Shown here in pieces: positions 42,189 through 54,492 of a DNA stretch of 64,000 bases. Source of the stretch: Gari tellinella (lineage: Eukaryota > Mollusca > Bivalvia > Cardiida > Psammobiidae). The notes under the pieces were generated by a model. That model ran no database searches and had not been told where the DNA came from. It was given only the letters and a program-made list of their open reading frames with translations. The stretch is from NCBI GenBank assembly GCA_922989275.2, contig OV277866.1, positions 33,001,246 to 33,065,245 of the forward strand, read 5' to 3'. Every line of letters begins with the position of its first letter. Within the stretch, counting starts at the first letter, position 1. The translations under genes and the position numbers were made by a program.

Positions 42189-42414
42189 ACTCGTTTTGAA
42201 GTTCCTTCAATCATAGTTGCTTTATTTTCTTAACTTTCAAACGACATTGCAGACAACACATTTGAGGCAGATGACAATGAAACGGTGATGGGGTAAAGCA
42301 TCTCACGACCAATTTGGCAGTTAAAGGGTTAAATGCTTTGAAATGCTGTCAAAACTATTATTTTATAGTTTGTTTTAAAAGCAATATAATGATTTGAATA
42401 TCAATACAAGTGTC

Positions 42415-42480
42415 AAGCACCTCGGACCCAGATCAGACGCCTCCTGGTGCGGCGTCTGATCAGGGTCCGAATAGTTTGCA
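42415..42480. repeat. Family B hairpin
   Basis: TCAAGCACCTCGGACCCAGA arm and CTGATCAGGGTCCGAATAG arm, with a worn tip. Confidence 0.65.
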
Positions 42481-42796
42481 GAATTGACCCGACGCGCCTA
42501 TGGCAGTGACAATGTTATCACAATATACGGATGTTATTTTGCGGTGAATAAGTTAAAAAAGTATGATATATACGGATGTTGTATACTAGTAAAAACAATT
42601 ATAATGCAATGCTTTATATGTAATGTATGGCATATAATGCATTTCATATCATCTCTTATAATTCCATTGAGGAATGGCGTTGCGCTATTTTAATGCTACT
42701 TTTGTATATGTACGTATGTATATACTCGTATATTGGATGTGCAATGATGAGATGTAAATAAAGATTATATCTAGAAAGCTCTTGCAGTTACATGTA

Positions 42797-43034
42797 CAGT
42801 GGAGAAAACATTATTCTTTTCCTTTTAAATGCAATCGAAACGCAAACGCAGTGCAATAAAACGTAGCAAATGACAACTTGTTAACAATTCTGACTTTTTT
42901 ATTTTTATCTGAGTGGCAAACATTTCAGAGCCTGATCAGACGCCGGTTTACCCGGCGTCTGATCTTGCTCAAAACTGTTTGCAATGAAAATAATAGTTTT
43001 CGCGTAATCGCGTTTATTTGGAAAGAATACACTG
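42797..43034 (+). mobile_element. Family A MITE, older copy
   Basis: TIRs diverged (right end GGAAAGAATACACTG lacks CTCCA), hairpin with several mismatches at about 42917-42981. Confidence 0.75.
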
Positions 43035-43053
43035 TAACACTTTCTCAACTGTA

Positions 43054-43299
43054 CAGTGGAGAATCTGTTATTCTTTCCCGTTTAAACGCAAACGTACGCA
43101 AACGCAAAGCACTAAAACGTAGAAAAGAACAACTTTTGGACAATTCTGATATTTCATGTTTATCTTGGTGGCAAACAGTTTGGAGCCTGATCAGACGCCG
43201 GGTTACCCGGCGTCTGATCTGGCTCCAAACTGTTTGTAATTGAAATAATAGTTTTAGCGTAAACGCGTTTATTGGGAAAGAATAACAGATTCTCCACTG
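43054..43299 (+). mobile_element. Family A MITE
   Basis: Full length, TA flanks, same orientation as and 19 bp after the older copy. Confidence 0.87.
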
Positions 43300-45215
43300 T
43301 ATCATATTCGTTTCGCTACCAAATAAATAGCCCATCCGGTTCAACATTGAAGCATACATGTATACACCCACCTGACACCCCTAGATCACATGTTCATTAG
43401 CCACAGTATTAACACAGATCAGACGCCGGGTAACGCGTCTTGGTACAACGGGTGTTTTTTCAATTAGCTTTAACTCTTTTGGACTCAAATTAATCGTGAG
43501 TTTTTACCCCTTCACCGCCAAAGTGGTATCGGCTTCATAAAAGTCGTCTGCAAAAGCATTTCAAAGTGAGATTTAAGGTGGTATGACTTAATTTTTACTG
43601 ACATGATAGCCACACAGCTTTGATAACGACAAGACGTCACGTTACGCATTAATGCGGCGTCGAATCTGGATCCAAACTGTTTTCAATGTCGACTGCATGC
43701 GTCTGTAATGGAAAACATCTTACTACATTGTAATTTTTTTATAAAACTACCGAATCTTGCTATTTAGGTAGGGTCTCATTTTCAGATTTTTTAAACGCTT
43801 TTGACGTCATAACCGGTAGACCGGTCACCAGTCACTATCATTTGCATACGTGTTCAACTGTTGACCATGTGTCCATACAGTCACTTGCCTTAAATAATTA
43901 GTCCAACAGTTCAGATACAGACCAGAAACCGCGAAACGCGGCGTCTTGTCTGGATATAAGCAGTTTGAATAAACTGTTAAGGCGCGATCAGCAGGCAAAG
44001 GGTAGCTAGCGGTAAGAGATTAAACACGAGTATGAACAATTTTGAATCTTATGTTGGGCGAATTGGATTAATAGCAATCGTTCTTCATCTAAATTGGCCC
44101 AAACATACAGTCACTTGTTTTCAATAATGAGTCAGAAATATAGTCAGAAAATCTGTAGTTGCTTTAGACTGTCATGTTTTCAGTCACTTACGTCGTCACG
44201 TTGTCAGTCGGTCTGTAAGTAGTAATTGCTTGTTGTTTCTTGTCGGTTGATACTATTGCCACGAACACTCAAGTTATCTTGAAATTACTTGTATGTATAA
44301 ATATACTAACAAAAGCCTGTTATTCGCAAATACATGATGATCTTGATTTGTCTCAGAAATTAAGGTAGGGGCGTCGCAATAGATATAATTTATTGTATAT
44401 AATTGTTCAATTGTGTTTATTAACTAGATGAAACGATTGAAATGCCATCTCCAACAAAAACATACGGTTACATGTAGTGATTTAGTTTTTAGGGGTGTCC
44501 CCTGTTATGATAAAAACATAATCATTCAGAAAAAAGTGGAGTAATAAGGTGAAATAAAAAATGCACATAGCAAACAGGGCGGACCACGATCGGACTTTTT
44601 GTAAAGAGACATCTTATCTTGGGCTGCAATGTTTGAAGTTACCGTTACTTGTGGTGATATCAGTGTGGTTTATATGTAGGCTTCAAGTAATTACTTGACA
44701 CATCTTAAGGTAGTCGCCATATTATATTTGTTTGGTTAAAATACATTTTGTATGTACACGTACATGTATATTTATAACACAACTACATGTATGTAACGCT
44801 TCATGTTCTCTCCTCATGGGTTTTCAAGCCCACTGGATTTATGAAAATAAACTGTATACTGTAGATAAGACAGTATTCATTCTCAATCAAGCCGTGTTTG
44901 CTAAAAACCCTTACGCCTATTGCAAATCAGACTCCGGTTTACCCGGCCTATGATCAGACTCGAAACTATTTGCCTTATTTTCTTGAACTACATTTGCATT
45001 TAATTAGGAAAGAATGTCGTCTTCTCCGCTGTATATCTGCCCGTCATTTCGTATGTCTTAAGTATGTCTGTATACGTTCTTAATATTATTTTTAATCTAT
45101 CAAACGATATCAATCAACATTTATTTACTTTCTCAGTTTGTAAGTATGTACACAAAATGAACGTGAACACTCTGTCACAAACATTTATACTAATTACAAG
45201 TTCATGTAATCACGA
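43300..45215. other. Intergenic stretch with worn hairpin elements
   Basis: Degenerate family B pieces at about 43400-43690 and 43890-43970, and a worn family A copy at 44856-45035 (left GTAGATAAGACAGTATTCAT, right GTCTTCTCCGCTG). Otherwise unremarkable AT-rich DNA. Confidence 0.5.
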
Positions 45216-45222
45216 ATATGTA

Positions 45223-45468
45223 CAGTGGGGAATACGTTATTCTTTCCCGTTTAAACGCAAACGTAAGCAAACGCAAAACACTAAAACGTAGAAAAGTGCA
45301 ATTTTTGGACAATTCTGATAATTCATGTTTATCTTGGTGGCAAACAGTTTGGAGCCTTATCAGACGCCGGGTTACCCGGCGTCTGATCTGGCTCCAAACT
45401 GTTTGCACTGCAAATAATAGTTTTAGCGTAAACGCGTTTATTGGGAAAGAATAAAGTTTTCTCCACTG
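45223..45468 (+). mobile_element. Family A MITE
   Basis: Full length, TA flanks, left end CAGTGGGGAA. It directly precedes a family I element at 45472. Confidence 0.87.
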
Positions 45469-45471
45469 TAT

Positions 45472-45767
45472 ATTCGTAAAACCTCTCTATCACGACCACT
45501 AAAAACTTTATCTTTTAGGCTTTTAAGGCAGGTGACTGTATATAAAAAATGGTAGCAAAGCAGACTGCTCCTCTATTAGGAGTTTTCTGCTTTACTTCTA
45601 ACTCGCTTTAAGCTGCCTATCTTCAATATCACACAGTAATCGTCTTTTCAGTAGTCGTACGTGTCATAGAGATGTTCTGTGTTACTTTCACTTTGCTTAA
45701 AGCATTCACCTGTCCTTTTAAATATAATAAGCCTTATTATTAGTGGTCGGGTGGTATGTTACTGTAT
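45472..45767. mobile_element. Family I-like MITE, older copy
   Basis: CTCTCTATCACGACCACTAA at the left and TTAGTGGTCGGGTGGTATG at the right. Hairpin with AGACTGCTCC / GGAGTTTTCT at its tip (about 45545-45610). Confidence 0.68.
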
Positions 45768-45775
45768 ATTCATTT

Positions 45776-46307
45776 AAAGGCACAATCCCGCTCAAATTGG
45801 TGTTTAAAACGCGCAATTTCTTATATGTGTGCAGTTTCTTTGTATTAAAACTAAGTGAAATCGAGTGTAAGAAGCCTGACATATGCACCCACTTCGTAAA
45901 GAATCCTACCTAAATGTGTCGAATTCTTATTTTGGTGGTTTACATTATAAGCGGGTTTGTTTATAAATAAGATTACGGGCTGGTTCCGAGAACTTTCGAA
46001 CGATCGCATAAAGGTCACGTGATTGATTCGGCCGCGACAAGGGGTATACATTACATCAGTTTAACGGCCAAACTTAAAGGAGTTGTCTCTCTTTGGTTGT
46101 AAAGCACTCGACTTGTTGTATAGAATTATGCAAATGAGCTTTACCGAGTATGTCCGTAAATTTTCGTCGCTATTCAAAAATAAACAAACTTGATTACTTG
46201 TTTCCACAAATTTCACTGTTCGTTAGCAATATTGCTTCAAATATCACCACGTATTACTTCTTTTTATATGGAACGCTTACGTGGGAGAAATATAGTGGCT
46301 TTAATAT
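45776..46307. repeat. Family F repeat, copy 2
   Basis: Same orientation as copy 1 and 7.6 kb away. It starts TTTAAAGGCACAATCCCGCT and ends AATATAGTGGCTTTAAT. Confidence 0.82.
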
Positions 46308-47068
46308 ACAAGTTCGTATACATGTACAGTACCGTTTAATAACAAACGAAACACAACGCAATGAACAAACTGAAGTATATAACATTTATTTTAATGTGAA
46401 ACGATTTAGTTTATTTGAGTGGCAAAGAGTTTGGAGCCTGGTTAGACGCCGGCGACCTCGGCGTCTGCTCTTGCTCAAAACTGTTTGCAATGGTCGTTCT
46501 AGATCTAGTATATTGATGCGTTTACTGGGAAAGAATAACGGCTTCTCAAATGATGATATAATCACAATGATTATAATGCACAATAAACAATTAATTATGA
46601 TGATTATCATAGGCATAACACCACAAATTAATAGGCATTATTCTCTCCATTACACTTGATCATCCTTTCCTATAATTTGAAGTTCTGTTTTATGAAGATA
46701 AAAAAACTTGATGTTCAATTTAAAAGTACTATAATACTTATATGAACCCACACCAGACCTCACGAATGCAAAGCGTTTGAGATGAGTCTGAGATCACTCT
46801 CTTGAAAGCTTTATGTTGCTAGGTTTGAGCTGATAGCTCACATCTGACCAATTACAATTTGAAAACGAACTCATACTTATCTCAAAAGCTTTATAATCAT
46901 GGGCACAGGCACCGGGACACGGTATAGGGACTACCAGGAATGGAATGATATATCATTACATGGGTTTACGCGGGCATGAATCCTTCTTAGAGACATAAAG
47001 AACACTTAATACGGAGATACATGTGTATAGCCTTTCATCTGTTTAACCATTTCGTTGTCATGAATGTA

Positions 47069-47427
47069 CAGTGCTCCCTCCCTACAACGGCCCTCTGAAC
47101 AACCGTTCCCTCCTTACAATAACGCTTGTCGTTGTTTCCCAAACAAGACAATTAATATGTCTAGCCTTTTTACATCTGAAATATCGTCTGCTTTAAAATG
47201 TCGTCTGCTGTTTTTCTCCAAGAAACATTTTGGACATTTTGAATAAAACAAACATAATGGAGAGTGAAAAGCAGCTTAAACCAGATCAGACTCCGCGTTT
47301 CGCAGCGTCTGATCTGGATACAAGCTGTTTGCAAATGTATGTCAATCTTTCTCCTTAAACACCTCCTTCCGAACAACACACACAATCTTTGTCTCCTACT
47401 GGAAGTTGTTGGAGATAGGGAACACTG
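47069..47427. mobile_element. Family G MITE
   Basis: CAGTGCTCCCTCCCTACAAC and GGAGATAGGGAACACTG ends, TA flanks. Hairpin at about 47272-47334. Confidence 0.8.
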
Positions 47428-48748
47428 TATCTATTTTCTATCTAGTACAAATATGTTCATCAGAAAATACAAATTTCAAACTGTTGGACGTTTAAATCGA
47501 TAATTCTTTTGTCAAAAAATCACTCATTCTTTAATAAAAATCATATTTACTATTGACATAAATATTTGACACTATTAATCTAGACAATATTGTGAAATTA
47601 GCGCAAACGCAATGCAATAAAAAGCAAAAATGTCAACGTTTTGAAAATTGGTTAGTTGAACCTTGAATCGAATATATTTGAGCCTGGTCAGACGCCGGGT
47701 AAGCCGGCGTCTGACCAGGCTCCAAACAGTTTACTACTCATATTAAGATAAATCGTCATTTTTTGTTTTTAAAAAAGGCTTTATGTTCTACATGTACAGT
47801 TTTATCATAAAACGTTGCGTTTAACATCGTTTAAACCGTAACACCAAAGATACGCATTTTTAAAGCATTTTATTCATTCATACACTGAGAAAAATAGTTC
47901 CATTGTATACAGTAATATTTATCAAAAGGAATAGTTTCTATATTCCAGCAGACTGTAGCTTAAAGTATGCTGAAAAATTCCAACCTACTGTAAGTGATCA
48001 CCTTTCTATACTAGAAGCAGGCTATGGCATGAAGGATTAAACTTGAAAGGATGGCGTATTTTCATCTGTCAGTGGAGTTAGTAAATAAGAATATTCTAAA
48101 TCACTTACCACTTGCCCAACAAAAAAGGTATGTATACCTGTGTATTTCTACCTTAAACACACACAGTTCGGAATATCATTTACACATTACACATTACACA
48201 CTCATAATCATCAAATATAATTACACTAAATATTGATACGCACTATCCGGTATAGCTTGACTAATTGAACTACTCTGTAGTTAAAGTATACAGCTCTGAA
48301 AAGACTCACAAAGTATCTCAAATAAGTCATTCAGCAGAATGTGTCACTCTGCGGACGGATATCCTTCAAATGGCCATAAATATCGAGTGTTTCAAACATG
48401 TCGTCTGCTGCGAAACTTTAGACTGGTTTTATTTCAAAACAAACTTTAGAAGAAAACATTTTATCGTTAACCAGTCTGCATGCCGCTAAGATTTCGATAA
48501 ATATGGCATCTGAACTAGATCTAAACTGTTAACAAAATAAACTAGGCATGTTTGTCAGCCGCCGTAAAAAAGGGTATGTATTTCTTCCTGGTTGATTTGT
48601 AAGGCCAGTATTTACAATCATGGCCGCTCGAAATGAAATTTAACTCTTAGCATGCTGGGTAATTTTAATGTCTGCAACAAATGTCGTCTGCTACTGTTCT
48701 AAAAATAGAATTTAAAAAAAAAAATTCAAAACAACTTGGCAAGAGTGT

Positions 48749-48813
48749 CAAACAGTTTGGATCCGGATGAGACGCCGCGTGGCGCGGCGTCTCATCCGGA
48801 TCCAAACTGTTTG
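48749..48813. repeat. Family B hairpin, perfect
   Basis: 65 bp: 31-bp perfectly complementary arms starting CAAACAGTTTGGATCC, loop TGG. It differs from the 8634 copy at several positions on both arms together. Confidence 0.88.
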
Positions 48814-49462
48814 CAAAGGTTATCACTTCAGGATCATGGTAAGAGTTAATATTGACCCATGAAGCGTCAAGTAGATACCGTCTGTTTAAATTGTCGTATG
48901 CCTTAATTCTAAAATTGAAGAAATGTTCTCCCTATTTGCAGATACCGGTATACAATGCCAATGGCAACCAGTTTGGATCCCAATAAGACGCCGAGTTTCT
49001 AACCGCAATGTCAGGATTCAAGCTGTTAGAAAATGTCAAGCAAGTTGGTTTTAACGCAGTCAAAGGGTGGAAGCACTGGAGCATTGAAAAGTGTCGTCTG
49101 GTTCGTGTTTGGGGAAAGTTTCGGTGATTTCCGATTTGAGGTTTGGTTGGTCATACCGCGTATACAATAAATATGTTTTATATGATGCAAACAGTTTTGA
49201 AACAGATCAGACGCCGAGTAATCCGGCGTTTAATCAGGTTTCAAACTGTTTGCCTGTTACAGTGGATTGATTTGATTTGTTTTGATTTTACGGCGCTTTC
49301 AACAGTATATCAGTCATATCGCGACATCCAGCTAATTATAGGTTGAGAAAGACCCCAAAAGTCCTTTATGTACTGTTTCAGGCACAAATCGACAACTGGG
49401 TAGAACCACCGACCTTCCGCAAGCCAGCTGGAAGGTTTCCCCACATGAAAAATTCGAACGAC

Positions 49463-49541
49463 CCTACTGGGATTCGAACTCACAGCGGTGAGGAGCTTAG
49501 TGATGTAAGTCACAGTGACTATACCACTAGGCCACGGACTC
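49463..49541 (-). pseudogene. tRNA-like sequence
   Basis: A box GTGGCCTAGTGG and B box GAGTTCGAATCCC on the minus strand. The middle has TGTGACTTACATCAC in place of a clean anticodon arm. Confidence 0.62.
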
Positions 49542-49636
49542 TTAGAGTCCTGACCCAATGGCAGGTGACCGTTTACAGCAGGATAACAGTTATAAAATGG
49601 TACAATCGTTATTGCGATAGAGTGGAGACGATGCTA

Positions 49637-49883
49637 CAGTGGAGAAAACGTTATTCTTTCCCGTTTAAACGCCAACGAAACGCAAACGCATAGCACTAAA
49701 ACGTAGAAAAGGTTATTACTTAGATATTTCTTACACTTCAATTTGATCTGAGTGGCAAACAGTTTGGAGCCTGATCAGACGCCGGGTTACCCGACGTCTG
49801 ATCTGGCTCCAAACTGTTTGCAGTGGAAAAAAACGTTTCCGCGTAAACGCGTTTACTGGGAAAGAATAACACATTCTCCACTG
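49637..49883 (+). mobile_element. Family A MITE
   Basis: Full length, TA flanks, hairpin at about 49756-49821. Confidence 0.86.
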
Positions 49884-49892
49884 TAAATGTAT

Positions 49893-50362
49893 AATAATGT
49901 ATTCTTTCCCAATAAACTCGTTTACGCTAAATCTATTATTTCCACTGCAAACAGTTTGAGCCAGATCAGACACCACCCGGCATCTAATATGACTCCAAAC
50001 TAATTGTCACTCAAAGAAAAATGTATCGTCCTCATTTTTCACAATCTTTTAATTTTTTCATAATATTGCATTGCGTTTCGTTTTCTTTAACCCTTTCCTC
50101 CCTGAAACCTCAAATGGACTATTCTAATTTTCAATTAAGTCCATTTTTGGCTTTTAAGGGTTGATTTTTACAATATATGTCAAAATGACAAACAGTGTTG
50201 ACCCTGATCAGAGGGCTCCTTAAGGAGCCCTCTGATCAGGGTATACACTGTTTGCATAGGACAAGTGTACTACTCACATGTAAGCTGTTTGAAAAATGAC
50301 GCATGTATGCGTGACTAGGGTTCAAAGAGTTAAACGGAAAAGAATAACGCTTTCTCCACGGT
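49893..50362 (-). mobile_element. Family A MITE interrupted by a family H hairpin element
   Basis: Left part ATTCTTTCCCAATAAACTCG to GTTTCGTTTTCTTTAA (50091), then an insertion of about 240 bp from CCCTTTCCTCCCTG to AAGAGTTAA, then the right end ACGGAAAAGAATAACGC to CTCCACGGTA. TTAA stands at both joints. The inserted hairpin is at 50188-50258 (AGGGCTCCTTAAGGAGCCCT at its tip). Confidence 0.75.
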
Positions 50363-50469
50363 AGCTCTTGCATCTCTTGAACCGAATGTCAATTCAGCTT
50401 AGTTTTGGTTAACCACTAGACCTCCGCCATTCGGAAACCGTAGATCAGGCGAGAGTACTTGTGTTTTAA

Positions 50470-50625
50470 ATATAGGATATTACATGAGTGTTGATAATTT
50501 ATTGGATTTATTAAACGAGTCTTTTAGAAAACGATAAAAACGAGGCTTTGTCGAGTTTTCATCGTTTTCTAAAACGACGAGTTTGATAAATCCAATAAAT
50601 TATTAACACGAATGTTATATTATTT
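50470..50625. mobile_element. Foldback element (family E)
   Basis: Arms GTGTTGATAATTTATTGGAT and ATCCAATAAATTATTAACAC with GAAAACGATAAAAACGAGGC / GTTTTCATCGTTTTCTAAAA inside. Related in design but not in sequence to family K. Confidence 0.78.
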
Positions 50626-51209
50626 TTATAACAAAACCTAGAAATATAATTTATCGCAGCCTTTGAGGTCAAGTGAATGCTAAGCGCGATATAAGTAGAT
50701 CTATACAGGAAAAAATTGTTCCAAATTAACCCCGTTCACTAGCATAATGTTTATGTTGTTATGTGTATTAATAAACACTTTCATGTAGATCTAATATTGA
50801 TTAATTACACCAAATATCTATAAATTGAATCTACCTGATGGAATGAAGACGTTGGAAATCGAACGCGCATAGAACGCATTTTAACGACGTCACAAGTAAA
50901 CGACGTCGTGGCGTACCTCATTTGCATAGTTATATAACTAGTTATATATGACATTTAAACAACGGGTGTTATTCAACGCTCACGCCGTCTGTTACGTTAT
51001 AAGAGAATTTATTGTATTGTATATTTGTACATGTATTCCCTTAACCCATTACTCCATATATATGCATTTTACGCCTTTATTTTATTCTTCCAATGAAGAA
51101 AATAGTTTTAGTTTATACAGTCACGAATATGTATCATCAGAAAAAAATCTGTTTTCTAGCGTGTATCAGCTTAAAGCAGGCTGAACGAAAAGCAGAATGA
51201 ACCTTAAGG

Positions 51210-52238
51210 TACTTCGCGGATGAGCTTAATGTCCATGAAAGCTGTTATGAAACTTTGCTTGAAGAGTGAAAATAGCCTAAGAAACAATGTGTGATAATAT
51301 AGGCACAATTTATCGTTTGGTTTGTCTTTATGGTCTCTTTTTCTGACAAAAACCTGGAATTTTGATATTTTTATTTTTTATCGAAAATAAATAAAGCTAC
51401 TGACTATAACTCTCGCGCAATAAGTAGTCCACAATATTCATTACAAGAAAAGCTAAAAACATTTTAGAATAAAGTCGTTCAGAAAAATGGAATCAGCTAT
51501 TTAAATTTTGCAAAATGCTAATATTTTGAATTACAAAAAACTAATTCAATATATATTTTTTTCTTCTCATTTTGTTGATGAAATAGTTGGTCAGAAAACA
51601 TTAGGAAATATTACAGTCAGGATTTGTTGTACAGATTTTCTTATTCAGGTGTGGAAATTTGAAGTTGAGATATACATGTAGTTACCTAGCATAAAATTGA
51701 AAGTCTGTCATTAAAATGCATTATTATTTATTCATGGACTTCCATACAAGGTTAATTATATTGTTTTATACACTATAATGGGCAAATCCGATCTTGATAA
51801 GGTCAACGTATTGATAAGCTTCTATGTTTGACTTTATAGTTCGATCAAATCTTATACATGTATACCAATTCAATTCACTTGTAAGTCATTAAACTAAAAC
51901 GTAAAGGTAAGTAGACATATAACTGGACCGTATATAGCATCATTAATTCTAATCAACGAAGACTAAACATAACATGTCCCTTGATCACTGCGTTATATAT
52001 TGAAAGTCCAAAAAATCCGACACTTCATTTGAAAACAATATTTGGATCGAATGGGACTCGAACCAATGACCTTTGAAATGCTAGTCAATCACTCTACCGA
52101 CTGCGCTATGAAAGGCTATACTTCAGCGTATCAACATTTCCTTTATATAGATTTTCTAGTATAAGCACTTGCGGAAAAAGTCTATGTCGCCAAGACGCAT
52201 TTCCGCTCGCCCACAATAAGACGTCCGGCAGCGAAGTA
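51210..52238. mobile_element. Non-autonomous element with 8-bp target duplication (hAT-like?) carrying a tRNA-like segment
   Basis: Ends TACTTCGC and GCGAAGTA, flanked by the 8-bp duplication CCTTAAGG. 1029 bp, AT-rich, no reading frame of note. The tRNA-like segment (52042-52117) lies near its right end. An 8-bp duplication fits hAT or P-type transposition, but the short TIR leaves the class open; a retroposed element is an alternative. Confidence 0.7.
52042..52117 (-). pseudogene. tRNA-Ala-like sequence inside the 1.03-kb element
   Basis: Near standard length, with ATAGCGCAGTCGGTAGAG (A box) and TTGGTTCGAGTCCC (B box). The anticodon loop CTAGCATT would give AGC but is one base too long, and the acceptor ends do not pair. 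Confidence 0.65.
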
Positions 52239-52409
52239 CCTTAAGGGGCATTCTGCTTTACTTACAACCTGTTTTAAGTGGTCACATAACTATGCTTCTA
52301 GAAGCAGGTTATGGAGTGATATGGTTAAGTGAAGAAAGGCGCTATTCTTCCCGTTTTAACCCTTTACCTCATACACGTAGCCTGTTTCTAGTTTTGAAAA
52401 ACAGGTGAC

Positions 52410-52486
52410 CACTTAAAGCAGGTTGAAAGTAAAGCAGAATGTGCCGTAAGGCACATTCTGCTTTACTTTCAGCCTGCTTTAAGCTA
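52410..52486. repeat. Family C hairpin
   Basis: CTTAAAGCAGGTTGAAAGTA, tip GTGCCGTAAGGCAC, TACTTTCAGCCTGCTTTAAG. Host ends TTAACCCTTTACCTC (52367) and GGGAAAGGGTTAA (52615). Confidence 0.8.
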
Positions 52487-52667
52487 AAATCTGCTAGGCT
52501 ATATAAAATATTTGTAATGGTAATTGTTCATGAGGTTATAAACTGGAACTATTTTCTTCGGTGGAGAGGCATAAATTAAATACGCTAAAAGTCGCTTCTA
52601 TGGGGGAAAGGGTTAACGAAACTCAGCGTAAAGGTAATTCAATTAAATGTAGAAAATGAAATACAAT

Positions 52668-52985
52668 TATCCCGTCGAACAAAGGCCACCAGAACAACGA
52701 TTTCCTCCTGACAACGACTTTGCAGCTGTTTCCAAAACAATACCATTATGTCGACCCTTTTCAAGATCTGTTTAACCTTGTCGTCTGCTGTTTTTCTCAG
52801 TCAAGTATTGGACAAATTGACAAAAAACATAATGACGAATGACAAACAGCTTGATTACGTGGCGTCTGATCTGGATTCAAGCTGTTTGCAACAGTAAGCC
52901 AATTACCCTCCCTATATCAACTCCCTCCGAAAATCACACACAATCTGTGTTTCCCATTGAGTGCTGTTGTAGAGTGGGAGCACGG
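52668..52985. mobile_element. Family G MITE, worn left end
   Basis: TGACAACGACTTTGCAGCTG on the left, TGTAGAGTGGGAGCACGG on the right, hairpin arm GATCTGGATTCAAGCTGTTT. Confidence 0.68.
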
Positions 52986-53278
52986 TACTATTAAAATGCT
53001 ACCGAGTTCCTAGTCTGACGGGCAAACATTTTGGAGCTTGATCAGACGTTCTTTCTGGGGAAAGAAAAAAGGCTTCCCCTCTGTAAGTATAGACCTTGTT
53101 TTGTTTGTTTCGTAGGTAAATATATTTGTAATCATATAGCATATTGCCGGTTTGTATCATCAGTTTTGTTGAAATTATGATAACCTAAGATATATGTTAT
53201 CTTGAATATCTATGACGCACGCCTTGACTTGTATGAAGAAGTCAGAATGCACGCTGTGCATATTATCTACATGTAGTA

Positions 53279-53490
53279 CAGAACAACCTTTCTATTACGA
53301 CCACTAAAACGTAGGCAAATGATTGTATGAGAGACAGATGGCAGCTGAAAGTAATGTGAGAGTAAAATAGACAGCTCTTGACGAAGTTTCCTGTTTCACT
53401 ACATGTATAACATTGCGTTAAGCACTCAAATATTAAACACATAATAATTTACACAATTTAGTGGTCGTAATAGATAGAGATACTTTACTG
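53279..53490. mobile_element. Family I-like MITE
   Basis: CAGAACAACCTTTCTATTAC at the left and GTGGTCGTAATAGATAGAG at the right, with the centre worn. Confidence 0.7.
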
Positions 53491-54492
53491 TAATTGGACT
53501 AGTATTTAAGTCACAGTTATGAGATGACAGACTATGGATTTATACACAGATTTGTGCCCAACGATAAAATAAAGTGCTTTACTTTCAACTTGCTTTAAGT
53601 GGTCACCTGTCTTCAAGACTAGAAACATGCTATGGGGTAAAGGATGAAGGGCTGTTTTGACTGAAGAAATGCCGATACGAGAGTCAAATAGTTTGATCTC
53701 GGTCACGCCTGATCTGGATCCAAACTGTTTGCTAAGTCGCCTTCTGGCTCCGTGGGGAGTGAAAGAGTTAAAAACACATGGACATAAGAGTTAACTTTTT
53801 CGCCCCAGAAACGTTAAATGGAAAATCCAGTTTCCGATTGACTCAAAACTATTTGTGACTATTTTAAATTATTTTCTGCAATGTATTACAGAATGACAGT
53901 ATTCAAAGGATTCCTAAATGAGTATTCTGATCTGACTCTACACTGTTTATAGTCGCTAGGGTATAATTAGCTAAACAATTAGACAGATGACTTTTTCGAA
54001 ACGATCGATTGTTGACAGTAACAGACGTACATGTACATGTAAAACAGTGCAGAAGACGTTATTCTTTCCAAATATACGCGTTAAGGCTAAATTTATTAGT
54101 TCCAGTGCAAACAGTTTGTAAGCCTAATCAGACGCCTGGTAACATGCATGACGCTGCAGACAACACTATAGAAGTACTCGGCAATATAGCGGTGAAGGGG
54201 TAAACCCCTCACGATAAATGTACATAATTATTCTGTCATAAATTGGAACTATATTCTTCAGTGGAGGAATAAATTAAATGCGCTAAAAGGCGTTTCTATA
54301 AATTAGGGAAAGGATGAAAACACGTATTGCTATTCAAAAGGAACATAAATTGCCAATACTTTCAGATGGCTGTCATTTCTGCAATTTATTGTGTTGGGTT
54401 TCATTTTGTTTAAGCAGGAAAGAATCACGTTTTTATAGCAAACACATTTCAGAAATACCAAGGAAAGAAATCGTTTATAGCCGACAAAAGTA

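Larger units (their letters stand above)
46310..49460. other. Intergenic stretch with worn MITEs
   Basis: Family A remnant 46370-46545 (GAGTGGCAAAGAGTTTGGAG), a worn relative of the 11929 palindrome at about 46765-46905, family G at 47069, hairpins at 47670-47730, 48749-48813 and 49186-49252. No gene seen. Confidence 0.5.
51174..52280. repeat. Family C hairpin split at its tip by a 1.03-kb insertion
   Basis: Left arm CTTAAAGCAGGCTGAACG to CCTTAAGG (51209). Right arm CCTTAAGGGGCATTCTGCTT (52239) to ACCTGTTTTAAG. The uninterrupted family has a single CCTTAAGG at the tip. Confidence 0.83.

Noticed and set aside
43045..43371. Repeated 60-120-codon frames containing SQIRRRVTRRLIRLQTVC-like peptides on both strands (also at 17313, 24970, 28873, 29007, 35271, 45202, 49731).
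   Set aside because: They are translations of the family A MITE hairpin and arms. The same peptide appears on both strands because the DNA is palindromic, with no start context or conserved protein family.
52042..52117. Possible functional tRNA-Ala(AGC).
   Set aside because: The acceptor stem does not pair and the anticodon loop has eight bases. It is inside a mobile element, so it is called tRNA-like only.
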